This document shows, one piece after another, positions 22,494-30,440 of a DNA stretch of 32,155 nucleotides; position 1 is the stretch's first letter; the number at the start of each line of letters is the position of its first letter. The position numbers and the translations under genes are program-made. Source of the stretch: Oscillospiraceae bacterium (GTDB taxonomy: Bacteria; Bacillota; Clostridia; Oscillospirales; Oscillospiraceae); assembly GCA_015068425.1 (NCBI GenBank), contig SVKK01000020.1, positions 1-32,155 on the forward strand, read 5' to 3'. Under the pieces are notes generated by a model. The model was not told where the DNA came from and made no database searches. It saw nothing but the letters and a program-made list of their open reading frames with translations.

Positions 22494-23198
22494 ATGGCTA
22501 AATCCAATAAGCTTTCTGTTTTACTTAACGGCATTATCAAGGAAAACCCCGTTCTCGTGCTTGTCCTTGGTACTTGCCCCACTCTGGCAGTCACCACTCA
22601 GACCGTCAACGCATTCGGTATGGGCGCCGCTGCTACCGCTGTTCTGCTTTTCTCCAACGTTGCAATTTCTCTTCTGAGAAAAGTTATTCCCGATAAGGTC
22701 CGCATTCCCTGCTACATAGTTCTCATTGCCGCTGCCGTTACCATTGTTCAGATGGTGCTCAACGCCTTTGTTTACAGCGTGTATGAAGCTCTGGGTCTGT
22801 TCCTTCCCCTTATCGTTGTTAACTGCATCATCCTCGGCCGCGCCGAGATGTTTGCAAACAAGAACACCGTTGTTGACTCCGCTCTGGACGCCATCGGCAT
22901 GGGTATCGGCTTCACCCTCACCCTTTTCGTTATGGCTTCCATCCGCGAGATCCTCGGCGCAGGCAGCTGGATGGGTATGCCCATTCCTGTGCTCTGCGAC
23001 AATAATATCGGCATCATGACCATGGCCCCCGGCGGCTTCGCCGTGTTCGGCATTCTGATCGCTGTTGTCAACAAGTTCTTCACCAATAAGCCCAAGAAGA
23101 CCGAGTTTGGTTGCGAAAACTGCCCCTCCGCAAGTGTTTGCGGCAAGATGGGCAGCGCAGGCTGCAGTGTAGAGAAGAAGGAGGTTGTTGCTGAATGA
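22494..23198 (+). CDS. rnfE: Rnf complex subunit RnfE with a cysteine-rich C-terminal tail
   Basis: 234 residues, six membrane helices. The conserved half-membrane cysteines are Cys28 (GTCPTLAV) and Cys111 (VVNCIILGRAE), which with the matching pair in RnfA hold the intramembrane 2Fe-2S cluster in known Rnf structures. After the last helix comes a 34-residue tail with four cysteines at 207, 210, 216 and 224 (CENCPSASVCG, then C). Proteobacterial RnfE lacks such a tail. RBS AAAGGAGGT precedes the ATG. Confidence 0.94.
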   Translation: MAKSNKLSVLLNGIIKENPVLVLVLGTCPTLAVTTQTVNAFGMGAAATAVLLFSNVAISLLRKVIPDKVRIPCYIVLIAAAVTIVQMVLNAFVYSVYEALGLFLPLIVVNCIILGRAEMFANKNTVVDSALDAIGMGIGFTLTLFVMASIREILGAGSWMGMPIPVLCDNNIGIMTMAPGGFAVFGILIAVVNKFFTNKPKKTEFGCENCPSASVCGKMGSAGCSVEKKEVVAE

Positions 23199-23785
23199 AA
23201 GAAATTATTGCAATAATCCTTACTGCTGCTCTGGTTAATAACTACGTTCTCTCTCAGTTCCTTGGCATTTGCCCCTTCCTCGGCGTTTCCAAGAAACTTG
23301 ACCAGGCAACGGGTATGTCCATCGCGGTTATCTTCGTTATGCTCCTTGCAACCGCTGTTACCTGGCCCATCCAGTACTATGTTCTCAATCCCAACGGCCT
23401 TGCATATATGCAGACTATCGTCTTCATCCTTGTCATTGCCGCTCTTGTTCAGCTGGTTGAGATCGTTCTGAAGAAGTATATCCCCGCTCTCCATAAGTCT
23501 CTGGGCGTATACCTGCCCCTCATCACCACCAACTGCGCAGTTCTCGGTGTCTGCATCAGCAATATCACAGCTGAATACAGCTTCGTACAGGCAATGTTCA
23601 ACTCCCTTGGCTCCGGTCTGGGCTTCTTCCTTGCCATGGTTCTCTTCTCCGGTGTTCGCGGCCGTATGGAGAACAACAACTGCCCCGCCTGCTTCAAGGG
23701 TCTGCCCATCACCCTCATCGCCGCCGCAATCCTCAGCTGCTCTTTCTTCGGATTTGCCGGTGTTGTTGACAACATTTCCGGTTAA
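23195..23785 (+). CDS. rnfA: Rnf complex subunit RnfA
   Basis: 196 residues, six membrane helices. Cys26 (GICPFLGVSKK) and Cys114 (TTNCAVLGV) are the conserved cluster ligands facing those of RnfE. Starts inside the rnfE stop (ATGA overlap), keeping the usual rnfE-rnfA coupling. Length and sequence are normal for the family. Confidence 0.95.
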   Translation: MKEIIAIILTAALVNNYVLSQFLGICPFLGVSKKLDQATGMSIAVIFVMLLATAVTWPIQYYVLNPNGLAYMQTIVFILVIAALVQLVEIVLKKYIPALHKSLGVYLPLITTNCAVLGVCISNITAEYSFVQAMFNSLGSGLGFFLAMVLFSGVRGRMENNNCPACFKGLPITLIAAAILSCSFFGFAGVVDNISG

Positions 23786-23800
23786 GGAGGGAATTACAGT

Positions 23801-24586
23801 ATGACTGCTATTATTATTGCTGTCGTAGTGGTTACCGTTATCGGTATCATCTGCGCTGTTGTTCTTTCTGTAGCCTCCAAGGTTATGTATGTTCCCGTTG
23901 ATGAGCGTGTAACTCAGCTCAGCGAAGTCCTCCCCGGCGCAAACTGCGGCGGCTGCGGCTTCCCCGGCTGCGACGGTTATGCTGCCGCTCTGGTGGAAGA
24001 TCCCGACACTCCTCTCACTCTCTGCGCTGCCGGCGGCGCAGCCTGCGCTCAGGCAATGGCTGCCATCCTCGGCAAGGAAGCAGGCGAGATGGTTGAAAAG
24101 CGTGCCTTCGTTGCTTGCACCGGCGACTGCAGCAAGACCAAGAACAAGATGGAATATGTGGGTATAGATTCCTGCAAGGCTGCCAAAGTTCTCTTCGGCG
24201 GCGCCGGCAGCTGCACCTTCGGCTGCATGGGTCTTGGCGACTGTGTCAGCGCCTGTGTCAACGGCGGTGTAAGCGTCAAGGACGGCCTTGTACGTATTGA
24301 CTACTCCATCTGCAACGGCTGCGGCGGCTGCGCAAAGGCTTGCCCCAACTCCGTTATCAAGATTCTGCCTGCAGATACCCCCGCTTTTGTCACCTGCTCC
24401 AATAAGGATAAGGGCGCTGTCGCACGCAAAAAGTGCACCGATGCCTGTATCGGCTGCGGTATGTGCATGAGAAAGTGCCCCAACGGCGCAATCAAGCTGG
24501 AAAACAATCTGGCTGTTATCGATTACGAAAAGTGCAATGGCTGCGGCACCTGCATTGAGGTTTGCCCTGCAAAGTGCATTGTCTGA
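23801..24586 (+). CDS. rnfB: Rnf complex subunit RnfB (ferredoxin-oxidising, multi-cluster)
   Basis: 261 residues. A membrane anchor at about 3-27 is followed by a first cluster motif with Cys49, 52, 57 and 75 (CGGCGFPGC). A middle region is rich in cysteines: 106, 110, 125, 138, 142, 148, 152. Three ferredoxin motifs complete it: Cys171-181 (CNGCGGCAKACP), Cys216-226 (CIGCGMCMRKCP) and Cys245-255 (CNGCGTCIEVCP). RnfB takes electrons from reduced ferredoxin. Last gene of the operon, with a terminator 18 bases on. Confidence 0.95.
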   Translation: MTAIIIAVVVVTVIGIICAVVLSVASKVMYVPVDERVTQLSEVLPGANCGGCGFPGCDGYAAALVEDPDTPLTLCAAGGAACAQAMAAILGKEAGEMVEKRAFVACTGDCSKTKNKMEYVGIDSCKAAKVLFGGAGSCTFGCMGLGDCVSACVNGGVSVKDGLVRIDYSICNGCGGCAKACPNSVIKILPADTPAFVTCSNKDKGAVARKKCTDACIGCGMCMRKCPNGAIKLENNLAVIDYEKCNGCGTCIEVCPAKCIV

Positions 24587-24603
24587 TCCAAATTTTAATT
24601 AAA

Positions 24604-24640
24604 AAAAGGCATCGGAACACTTTTGTTCCGATGCCTTTTG
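24604..24640 (+). terminator. terminator of the rnf operon
   Basis: AAAAGGCATCGGAACA (24604-24619) pairs perfectly with TGTTCCGATGCCTTTT (24624-24639). A TATAAT at 24644-24649 immediately after it suggests that a new promoter for the next two genes overlaps the terminator; its -35 (TTTTGT, 24621-24626) is poor. Confidence 0.88.
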
Positions 24641-24665
24641 CTGTATAATGATAGCGGTGAATGGA

Positions 24666-25043
24666 ATGAGTTTTTTCAAAAAACATAAAAATGATATATT
24701 GCTTGTCCTGGCCGTGATTATTCTCGGTGCAGCCTTCCTTGTGTACGCGGAGTTTTTCCGTCCTAAAGGTGCCGAGGTCATTGTCAGCGTGGACGGGGTT
24801 GAACAGCGCCCTCTGCCTTTGTCGGAGAATAACTTTGTCGTAATTGGGGATGAAGAGAAATACAACGTTTTGGTTATTTCCGAGGGTGAAGCCTATATTG
24901 AAGATGCAAGCTGCCCTGACCATATCTGCGTGAAAAGCGGCAGGGTTAGCCTTGAGGGACAGACTATTGTCTGCCTGCCCAACAAGGTGGTTATTTCCAT
25001 AGAGGGCGGAAAAAGCAGCGGATTGGACGGTGTGGCGGGATGA
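24666..25043 (+). CDS. NusG domain II-containing membrane protein (EetA-like)
   Basis: 125 residues. One N-terminal helix (about 10-28), then an extracytoplasmic NusG_II domain with the diagnostic SCPDHICVKSG (Cys83, Cys88) and IVCLPNKVVISI (Cys103). In Gram-positive flavin-based electron transfer loci a NusG_II protein is paired with a Gx-transporter protein; from memory these are EetA and EetB. The start is uncertain: ATG 24648 and GTG 24657 are in frame, but 24648 overlaps a TATAAT, while 24666 has AGCGGTGA upstream. The stop overlaps the next ATG. Confidence 0.82.
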   Translation: MSFFKKHKNDILLVLAVIILGAAFLVYAEFFRPKGAEVIVSVDGVEQRPLPLSENNFVVIGDEEKYNVLVISEGEAYIEDASCPDHICVKSGRVSLEGQTIVCLPNKVVISIEGGKSSGLDGVAG

Positions 25044-25531
25044 AGACAAAGAAAATAAGTCTGTATGCCCTGCTTGTGGCACTTGCCCTTATACTCAGTT
25101 ATCTGGAAAGCCTTGTTCCCATGAGCTTCGCTGTGCCGGGCATAAAGATGGGACTTCCCAACATAGTCATAGTTTTTGCGCTCTATAAGCTGGGCTTTAA
25201 GGCTGCAGGCTGCATAAGTATTATTCGTGTGCTGCTTGTGAGTCTGCTTTTCGGCAATGTGATGGTGATGATTTATTCCCTTGCCGGCGCTGTGCTTAGC
25301 CTTTGCCTTATGTGGCTGCTTCTCAAAAGCGGAAAGTTTTCCTCCGTAGGCGTCAGCGTAATCGGCGCCTTGGGTCATAATGCGGGTCAGGTTCTTACCG
25401 CGATGCTTCTTTTGGAAACGGGTGGACTTATATATTATCTTCCCGCACTTTGCATAAGCGGTGCCATAGCCGGCGTTTGCATAGGGCTTGCAGGCGGTAT
25501 TATCGTTAAAAGAGTAAAAATAAAAGAATGA
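25040..25531 (+). CDS. Gx transporter family membrane protein (Hpre_diP_synt_I, EetB-like)
   Basis: 163 residues, about five membrane helices. YLESLVPMSFAVPGIKMGLP, followed by NIVIVFALY and the later ALGHNAGQVLTAMLL, are typical of the family once labelled heptaprenyl diphosphate synthase component I. It has the look of an ECF-type S-component. Coupled by ATGA overlap to the NusG_II gene. Together they follow the rnf operon and apbE, a grouping that points to membrane redox work such as flavin or quinone handling; the cargo is not known. Confidence 0.83.
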   Translation: MKTKKISLYALLVALALILSYLESLVPMSFAVPGIKMGLPNIVIVFALYKLGFKAAGCISIIRVLLVSLLFGNVMVMIYSLAGAVLSLCLMWLLLKSGKFSSVGVSVIGALGHNAGQVLTAMLLLETGGLIYYLPALCISGAIAGVCIGLAGGIIVKRVKIKE

Positions 25532-25560
25532 GAGCGAAGGACTCTCATTCTTTTTATTTT
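25523..25560. terminator. bidirectional terminator between convergent genes
   Basis: GAATGAGAG (25526-25534) pairs with CTCTCATTC (25542-25550), followed by TTTTTATTTT. It includes the stop codon of the plus-strand gene and abuts the stop of the minus-strand radical SAM gene. Confidence 0.88.
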
Positions 25561-26426
25561 CTTTTGTACTGGTCATCGGGTTCGAAGACCACCTTTTCGT
25601 ATCTCTTGCAATCCAGCTCAACGCCGGTCCAGTCGGAGTGGAGAATGCCGGTCTGCTTGATGAGCACGTCATAGAGCACGTCATAGTCCTTGCCGTCCTC
25701 GCCAACTTCGGGAATGGTGGAGTAGGGGAGGGTCTTGTGGTAAGAAATGCGGTGTCCCTTGTAGTTATACTCGTAGTTGCAGCGGATGCGGGAACCCCAC
25801 ATACCCTCAAACTGGCAAAGAGCGTCCAAATCCCGCATAATGGGGTCATCGCTCTCGTCGTAGAGGTTTTCAAGGGTTGTCTTGGTGTAGTCGGAGCGGA
25901 ACTGAATGGGCACACCCTGCTTCATAAAGCGGTGGATGAAAGGCTCGATGCGGTTGGAAGGATAGTCGGCAAAGAGCACGCAGTTGATGCGGGTGGGAAC
26001 CTTTATCTTAGAGAAGATATCGTCGCTGCCTTCCTCAACAAAGGGCTCAAGATGGCGGGAAACGTTAACGCAGGTGAGCTTGTCGGCGTTTCGGTTGAGG
26101 AATTCCACAACCTGCTCCTGAGTATATTTGTGCATTACGGGGAGGGTGGTGTTTATGAAAACACGATGGGTAGAGGGAACCGCGTCCAGCATAATCTGGA
26201 GGCACTCCAGGTCGGCAAGGGGCTCTCCGCCGGTGAACACAAAGTCGCAGTTGGGGGTGATGCTGTCGATATATTTAATGCTCTCGCATATTTTTTCGGC
26301 GCTGAAGCCTTCATTGTTGGCATATTCGGCCTTGTTGATGCAGAAGGGGCAGTTGTTGCAGCAGTCATAGGGAACAAAAACAGTTACTGTTGCGCCGCCC
26401 TCTCTGGTCTTATAGAGCTTGGTCAT
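25554..26426 (-). CDS. radical SAM protein, substrate unknown
   Basis: 290 residues. The cluster motif CxxxCxxC is at Cys22, Cys26 and Cys29 (DCCNNCPFC), preceded by TVTVFVPYD, with SAM-binding TGGEP at 65-69. The C-terminal third has only isolated cysteines and no SPASM-type cluster, so it is a single-cluster enzyme. No small precursor peptide or maturation partner is visible beside it. A stand-alone gene with its own promoter; RBS GGAGAG. The reaction cannot be assigned. Confidence 0.85.
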   Translation of the reverse strand: MTKLYKTREGGATVTVFVPYDCCNNCPFCINKAEYANNEGFSAEKICESIKYIDSITPNCDFVFTGGEPLADLECLQIMLDAVPSTHRVFINTTLPVMHKYTQEQVVEFLNRNADKLTCVNVSRHLEPFVEEGSDDIFSKIKVPTRINCVLFADYPSNRIEPFIHRFMKQGVPIQFRSDYTKTTLENLYDESDDPIMRDLDALCQFEGMWGSRIRCNYEYNYKGHRISYHKTLPYSTIPEVGEDGKDYDVLYDVLIKQTGILHSDWTGVELDCKRYEKVVFEPDDQYKRK

Positions 26427-26461
26427 TTATATTCTCTCCATTAATTTTGTCGAACAGTATA

Positions 26462-26490
26462 ACTTTAACATCAGATAGGTGATTAGTCAA
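26462..26490 (-). promoter_or_regulatory. promoter of the radical SAM gene
   Basis: On the minus strand TTGACT (26490-26485), a 17-base spacer and TAAAGT (26467-26462), about 36 bases before the ATG. Confidence 0.65.
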
Positions 26491-26550
26491 CAAAATTAGT
26501 GAAGTGAAAAATTTAACTTATAAAAATACGGCTTTTTTTATCATAAAATA

Positions 26551-26582
26551 TGAAATCTCCCAACTTTCTGTGGGAGATTTCA
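26551..26582 (-). terminator. terminator of the flavoprotein gene
   Basis: TGAAATCTCCCA (26551-26562) pairs perfectly with TGGGAGATTTCA (26571-26582); the minus strand continues ATATTTTAT. It lies 18 bases past the stop of the flavoprotein gene. Confidence 0.8.
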
Positions 26583-26600
26583 CATTTTGCTACAAACTTT

Positions 26601-27206
26601 TTATCTAATGAAGCAGGTGAAGGCGGAGTATTCATTGTTCAGCGCGGGAATTGCTTCGCCCTTGAGATAGGCGGCCATATTGCGGCCGAGATTTCGCATA
26701 GTCTGAATTCCCTCGGCATCCTGAGCAACATCCTCTGCCTTTCTGCCGTGAACCATATTCCAGTAGCTGGAGCCGATAATAGGCATCTGGCTGATGGAGA
26801 AGTATTTATTCAGAACATCTATGCTGGCGGTGGTGCCGGCTCTGCGAGCGGAGACCACAGCGGCTCCGGGCTTGCCCTTGAAGGCGTTTCCGCCGGAGAA
26901 GAAAAGACGGTCCAGCACGGAGAGAATGCGGCCGCTGGGATGGGCGTAATATACGGGAGAGCCGAAGATAAATCCGTCAGCCTCGGCGCACTTAGCCTTC
27001 AGCGCGCTGAGATTATCGTCGTCAAAAACGCAGTTTTGGGTTTTGCGGCAGGCGCCGCAGCCGATGCAGTCCCGGACGGGACCGTTGCCCAGCCAGACGA
27101 TTTCGCTGTCAATTCCCTCGGCGGCAAGGGCGGTGGCAACCTCTCTGAGCGCGGCGTAGGTGCAGCCATCTTTGTTTGGACTTCCGTTTATCATAAGTAC
27201 CTTCAT
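26601..27206 (-). CDS. iron-sulfur flavoprotein / NADPH-dependent FMN reductase-like oxidoreductase
   Basis: 201 residues, flavodoxin-like fold. The N-terminal MKVLMINGSPNKDGCT is the FMN phosphate-binding loop; CIGCGACRKTQNC (Cys47, 50, 53, 59) fits the compact 4Fe-4S motif of the iron-sulfur flavoprotein group; FGSPVYYAHPSG is the family's second FMN contact. Likely a cytosolic two- to one-electron redox protein; donor and acceptor unknown. GGGAG precedes the ATG. Divergent from the FliB-like gene. Confidence 0.88.
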   Translation of the reverse strand: MKVLMINGSPNKDGCTYAALREVATALAAEGIDSEIVWLGNGPVRDCIGCGACRKTQNCVFDDDNLSALKAKCAEADGFIFGSPVYYAHPSGRILSVLDRLFFSGGNAFKGKPGAAVVSARRAGTTASIDVLNKYFSISQMPIIGSSYWNMVHGRKAEDVAQDAEGIQTMRNLGRNMAAYLKGEAIPALNNEYSAFTCFIR

Positions 27207-27271
27207 TTTTCTTGGTCTCCCTTCGCTTTTTCACTATTTTATATTTTACTGCGACAAAATACAAGACACTA

Positions 27272-27300
27272 TTGCGCCGTCTCACCGGCGGGGATATAAT
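27272..27300 (+). promoter_or_regulatory. promoter of the FliB-like gene
   Basis: TTGCGC (27272-27277), a 17-base spacer and a perfect TATAAT (27295-27300), about 28 bases before the ATG. A CGCCG/CGGCG inverted repeat lies in the spacer. Confidence 0.65.
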
Positions 27301-27328
27301 TATCTCATCAAAAATGAGGAGATCTTCA

Positions 27329-28252
27329 ATGATAGAAGTATGCCCGGAATATTATAAAGATTTCAAATGCATTGCTGAGCGCTGCCGCCATAGCTGCTGC
27401 ATCGGCTGGGAAATAGATATTGACGAGGAAAGCGCAGAAAGATTTAAGAAAGTATCAGGAGCTCTTGGGGACAAGCTTCGCCGCTGCATAAGCGATGAGG
27501 GCGAGCCCCATTTCATTCTCGGAGAGGATGAGCGCTGCCCCTTCCTCAATGAGAATAATCTTTGCGAGATAATTCTTGAACTTGGCGAGGATGCGATTTG
27601 CGGGATATGCACCGACCATCCCCGCTTCCGCACTTACCTCAGCGAGAGGACGGAGATCGGCCTTGGCCTTTGTTGCGAGGAAGCGGGCAGACTTATAATA
27701 GGCAGCGAAAATCCCTTTTCTCTGGTGGAGAGGGGAGAGGGAGCTTATACCGCCGATGAAGATGCCCTGATGGATGTCCGCGAGGAGATTTTTGATATAA
27801 TGGCGGAGGAGCGGCCTGTCTGCCGACGTATGGAAAAGGTGCTGTCTCTTTGCGGAGGGGAGAATATAAGCTTTGATATCCGTGAGTGGGCGAAGTTTAT
27901 GCTTGGGCTTGAGCGCCTTGACGAAGGGTGGACAGTCTGCCTTGAGCGCCTTGCCTTTTCCGAATATGACGAGACGGATGTTGGACCTTTGATGCATTCC
28001 CGAAGCCGGGAATTTACAAACCTATTTAACTATTTCATTTACCGCCATTTTTTCTCCGCCCTTGATGATGGAGACATAGTCTCCAAAGCAGCCTTCGCCG
28101 CTTTGAGCTGCCGTATTATTGCCGCCCTCTGTCTCACCCACGGCAGCGCAGGTGATCTGGAAACAATTATTGAATACGCGAGGATGTATTCCTCGGAGAT
28201 AGAGTATTCCGATGAAAATCTGGAAAGGATTTTTGATGAGTTAACCATATAA
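27329..28252 (+). CDS. FliB family protein (flagellin lysine-N-methylase-like)
   Basis: 307 residues. The N-terminus PEYYKDFKCIAERCRHSCC, then IGWEIDID, with Cys14, 19, 23 and 24, is the FliB family signature; CPFLNENNLCEI and CGICTDHPRFR add further cysteines of the probable metal or cluster site, and LGLCCEEAGRLI follows. In Salmonella FliB methylates flagellin lysines, but many clostridial homologues occur without flagellar neighbours and their substrate is unknown. ATG 27329 was chosen for its GAGGAG site; ATG 27314 is a weaker alternative. Confidence 0.85.
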   Translation: MIEVCPEYYKDFKCIAERCRHSCCIGWEIDIDEESAERFKKVSGALGDKLRRCISDEGEPHFILGEDERCPFLNENNLCEIILELGEDAICGICTDHPRFRTYLSERTEIGLGLCCEEAGRLIIGSENPFSLVERGEGAYTADEDALMDVREEIFDIMAEERPVCRRMEKVLSLCGGENISFDIREWAKFMLGLERLDEGWTVCLERLAFSEYDETDVGPLMHSRSREFTNLFNYFIYRHFFSALDDGDIVSKAAFAALSCRIIAALCLTHGSAGDLETIIEYARMYSSEIEYSDENLERIFDELTI

Positions 28253-28257
28253 AAAAG

Positions 28258-28293
28258 GAAGTGCAGTGTGAGTACACCTGCGGCACTCTTTTT
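28258..28293 (+). terminator. terminator of the FliB-like gene
   Basis: GTGCAGTGT and ACACCTGC pair with a bulge around GAGT, extended by AGTGC/GCACT alternatives, and are followed by CTCTTTTTATTT. The rest of the gap to 28541 is AT-rich and holds only the promoter of the next gene. Confidence 0.7.
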
Positions 28294-28435
28294 ATTTATA
28301 TGGTAATGTGCCTTGCGGAGTACCAAAGGCCATGGGGAATTGCACCTGCTAAATGAGAATATATGCATATTCCATTAAATACTATATAGAATATTATAAT
28401 ATATTTAACAAAACTGTTTTAAATCGAATTTGCCC

Positions 28436-28464
28436 TTTACAAACGAACTTGTTGGATGTATAAT
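28436..28464 (+). promoter_or_regulatory. promoter of the first cysteine-rich surface protein gene
   Basis: TTTACA (28436-28441), a 17-base spacer and a perfect TATAAT (28459-28464), followed by a leader of about 70 bases. Confidence 0.8.
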
Positions 28465-28541
28465 ACCCGCGTATACAGAAAACGGGCTGATTATCCGCAC
28501 CTGTCGGTTCAGTCGATCAATAATATTGGAGGATGACAATA

Positions 28542-30164
28542 ATGAAGAAGATTTTTGCAATGCTTCTGGTTCTTGTCCTGGTCGTAGGCCTTATCCCCGT
28601 TTATGCTCTGGCAGCCAGCTGCCCCGATGGCAACCATGACTGGAGCAATAAGAACGGTAAGTGTGCTGTTCTGGAGTGCCAGGCAAAGTGCTCTCATGAC
28701 TGGGAGTCCTGGAAGAAGCCCAACTGCGTTACCGGCGGCTGGGAATCTGCAAAGTGCACCATCTGCGGTATGACCAATGGTACATATCAGAACCACGCAT
28801 CCAAGGCTCACAACTTTGTTGGCGGTGTCTGCACTGAGTGCGGCGCAGAAGAAGTAAATCAGGATACCTGCAGCCATACCTGGAACGACACTACCTGCAC
28901 CAAGTGCGGCAAGACCCACACCCATGACAGCGACAAGACTAACATCCAGCCCTGCGGCACCAGCGGCGCATACAACACAAAGCGTTGCTCTGTTTGCAAC
29001 AAGCAGATGGAAATGGTAAAGACTCCTGCTTCCCATACTTTCGTTGATGGCCTTTGCACTGTCTGCGGCGCAACTCAGGTCAATCAGGAGACTTGCGAGC
29101 ACAACTGGAATCAGGGCACTACCTGCACCAAGTGCGGCAAGACCCACACCCATGACTCTGCTGTTCCCCATATCCAGCCCTGCGGCACCAGCGGCGCGTA
29201 CAATACCAAGACCTGCTCTGTCTGCAACAGACAGATGGAAATGGTAAAGACCCCTGCTTCCCACACCTTCGTTGACGGCGTCTGCACTGTCTGCGGCGCA
29301 ATTCAGGCTGCTGAAGAGTGCGAGGACGATGAGCATGTCTGGAACCAGACTGAGACTTGCTCCGTCTGCGGCGCAACCCATACCCACGATAAGGATAAGA
29401 CTAACATCCAGCCTTGCGGCACTGACGGCGCATACAACACCAAGAGTTGCTCCAAGTGCGGCAAGCAGATGGAAATGAATCCCACCCCCGCAGCCCACGA
29501 TTTCGAAGACGGTGTCTGCACCGTCTGCGGCTTCGAACAGCCCGAGGAAGAGTGCGATGAGCACGATTGGGAAAACGGCGTCTGCACTGTCTGCGGTGAA
29601 GAATGCACCCACACCGAAAAGACCAATCATCAGAACTGCGTGACCGGTGAGTACAACACCACCGTATGCGAGGAATGCGGCGAGATCCTCAATATCGAAG
29701 CTGTACCCGGCGAGCATACTATGGAAGACGGCGTTTGCACCGTCTGCGGCTTTGAGCCCTGCCCCGATGGCAACCACGAGTGGAACAGCGAAGGTGCCTG
29801 CGATAAGTGCGGCGCAGCTTGCCCCCACGAGAACACCAAGACTGTCCACGCTGACTGCGAAGGTGCCGGCTATGTCACCACCACCTGTCTGGACTGCGGT
29901 ATGGTCGTTGAACTCAACCCCGTTCCCGGTGAGCACGATTTCGTTGACGGTGTCTGCGTAAACTGCGGCGCCAAGGATCCCAACTACAAGGCTCCCGGCG
30001 GTTATGACGATGGCGCCAAGGATCCCAACTACAAGGCTCCCGGCGGTTATGACGATTCCTACAAGACCGGTGATAATGTTGTTGTTATCATTGGTGTTAT
30101 GGCAGGCATTGCCGTTGTTGCTGCTGCAGCATATGTCTTCGGCAAGAAGAGAATTTCCTGCTGA
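28542..30164 (+). CDS. secreted cysteine-rich CxxCG-repeat surface protein, membrane-anchored
   Basis: 540 residues. Signal peptide 1-25 (cleavage near ALA-AS). The body is built of repeats carrying H-x-F-x-D/E-G-x-C-x-x-C-G and CxxC units: by hand count 52 cysteines in all and 17 CxxC pairs, with many histidines, suggesting a string of zinc-ribbon-like knuckles. Three near-copies of a 76-78-residue block start at 28914, 29142 and 29376. Near the end a 15-residue unit (GAKDPNYKAPGGYDD) is doubled exactly. A C-terminal helix (about 513-533) and KKR tail anchor it in the membrane; no LPXTG motif is seen. RBS GGAGGA. Codons are strongly C-ending (TGC 50 of 52 Cys), as in rnf and glgP, so it may be highly expressed. 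The motifs are not CxxCH, so not heme sites. Confidence 0.85.
   Translation: MKKIFAMLLVLVLVVGLIPVYALAASCPDGNHDWSNKNGKCAVLECQAKCSHDWESWKKPNCVTGGWESAKCTICGMTNGTYQNHASKAHNFVGGVCTECGAEEVNQDTCSHTWNDTTCTKCGKTHTHDSDKTNIQPCGTSGAYNTKRCSVCNKQMEMVKTPASHTFVDGLCTVCGATQVNQETCEHNWNQGTTCTKCGKTHTHDSAVPHIQPCGTSGAYNTKTCSVCNRQMEMVKTPASHTFVDGVCTVCGAIQAAEECEDDEHVWNQTETCSVCGATHTHDKDKTNIQPCGTDGAYNTKSCSKCGKQMEMNPTPAAHDFEDGVCTVCGFEQPEEECDEHDWENGVCTVCGEECTHTEKTNHQNCVTGEYNTTVCEECGEILNIEAVPGEHTMEDGVCTVCGFEPCPDGNHEWNSEGACDKCGAACPHENTKTVHADCEGAGYVTTTCLDCGMVVELNPVPGEHDFVDGVCVNCGAKDPNYKAPGGYDDGAKDPNYKAPGGYDDSYKTGDNVVVIIGVMAGIAVVAAAAYVFGKKRISC
28914..29540 (+). repeat. three tandem 228-234-bp coding repeats
   Basis: Copies start at 28914, 29142 and 29376. 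Each encodes THTHD...IQPCGT.GAYNTK.C..C and then MEM...TPA.H.F.DG.CTVCG. The first two are the most similar; the third diverges at the start and end. Confidence 0.85.
29967..30056 (+). repeat. perfect 45-bp tandem duplication
   Basis: 29967-30011 and 30012-30056 are identical and in frame. They encode GAKDPNYKAPGGYDD twice in the spacer before the membrane anchor. Exact identity means a recent duplication, and the copy number may vary between strains. Confidence 0.95.
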
Positions 30165-30195
30165 GTGCGGAACTGCTTAAAGAAATAACATAAGT

Positions 30196-30234
30196 AAGAA
30201 AACCTGTGACGGATTTTCCGTCACAGGTTTTCTT
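30196..30234 (+). terminator. terminator of the first cysteine-rich surface protein gene
   Basis: 18-bp perfect stem: AAGAAAACCTGTGACGGA (30196-30213) with its complement (30217-30234). T-richness is inside the 3' arm (TTTTCTT). Confidence 0.85.
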
Positions 30235-30249
30235 GTGTTGTAAAACAGC

Positions 30250-30440
30250 AACCACGGGCTATGCCCGTGGCTCTAAAAAGGCAAAGCCTATGAGTAGTCC
30301 AGCCGCAGCGGAAGCCTCCCCTGTGTAAGGGGAGGTGGGTTGAGCAAAGCGAAACCCGGAGGGGTTGCTGAGTAATGAAAACCGTCTTCATAGGGGTCGG
30401 ACACCCGGCCGACTCGCGGGCGATTCGTGAATCGCCCCTA
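30250..30440. repeat. hairpin-rich intergenic repeat region
   Basis: No gene was found from 30235 to 30601. Hairpins in order: CCACGGGC/GCCCGTGG (30252-30270); CCTCCCC-N-GGGGAGG near 30317-30338; a larger one with TAGGGG (30391-30396) and CCCCTA (30435-30440) enclosing GGGCGATTC/GAATCGCCC (30418-30437). Such sequences look like the dispersed intergenic repeats common in gut Clostridia (recalled, not searched). Bases 30441-30600 show nothing further. Confidence 0.6.

Noticed and set aside
28509-29936. A 475-codon minus-strand frame that looks like a hydrophobic protein
   Set aside because: It mirrors the repeat structure of the cysteine-rich gene on the plus strand, which has signal peptide, promoter and ribosome binding site.
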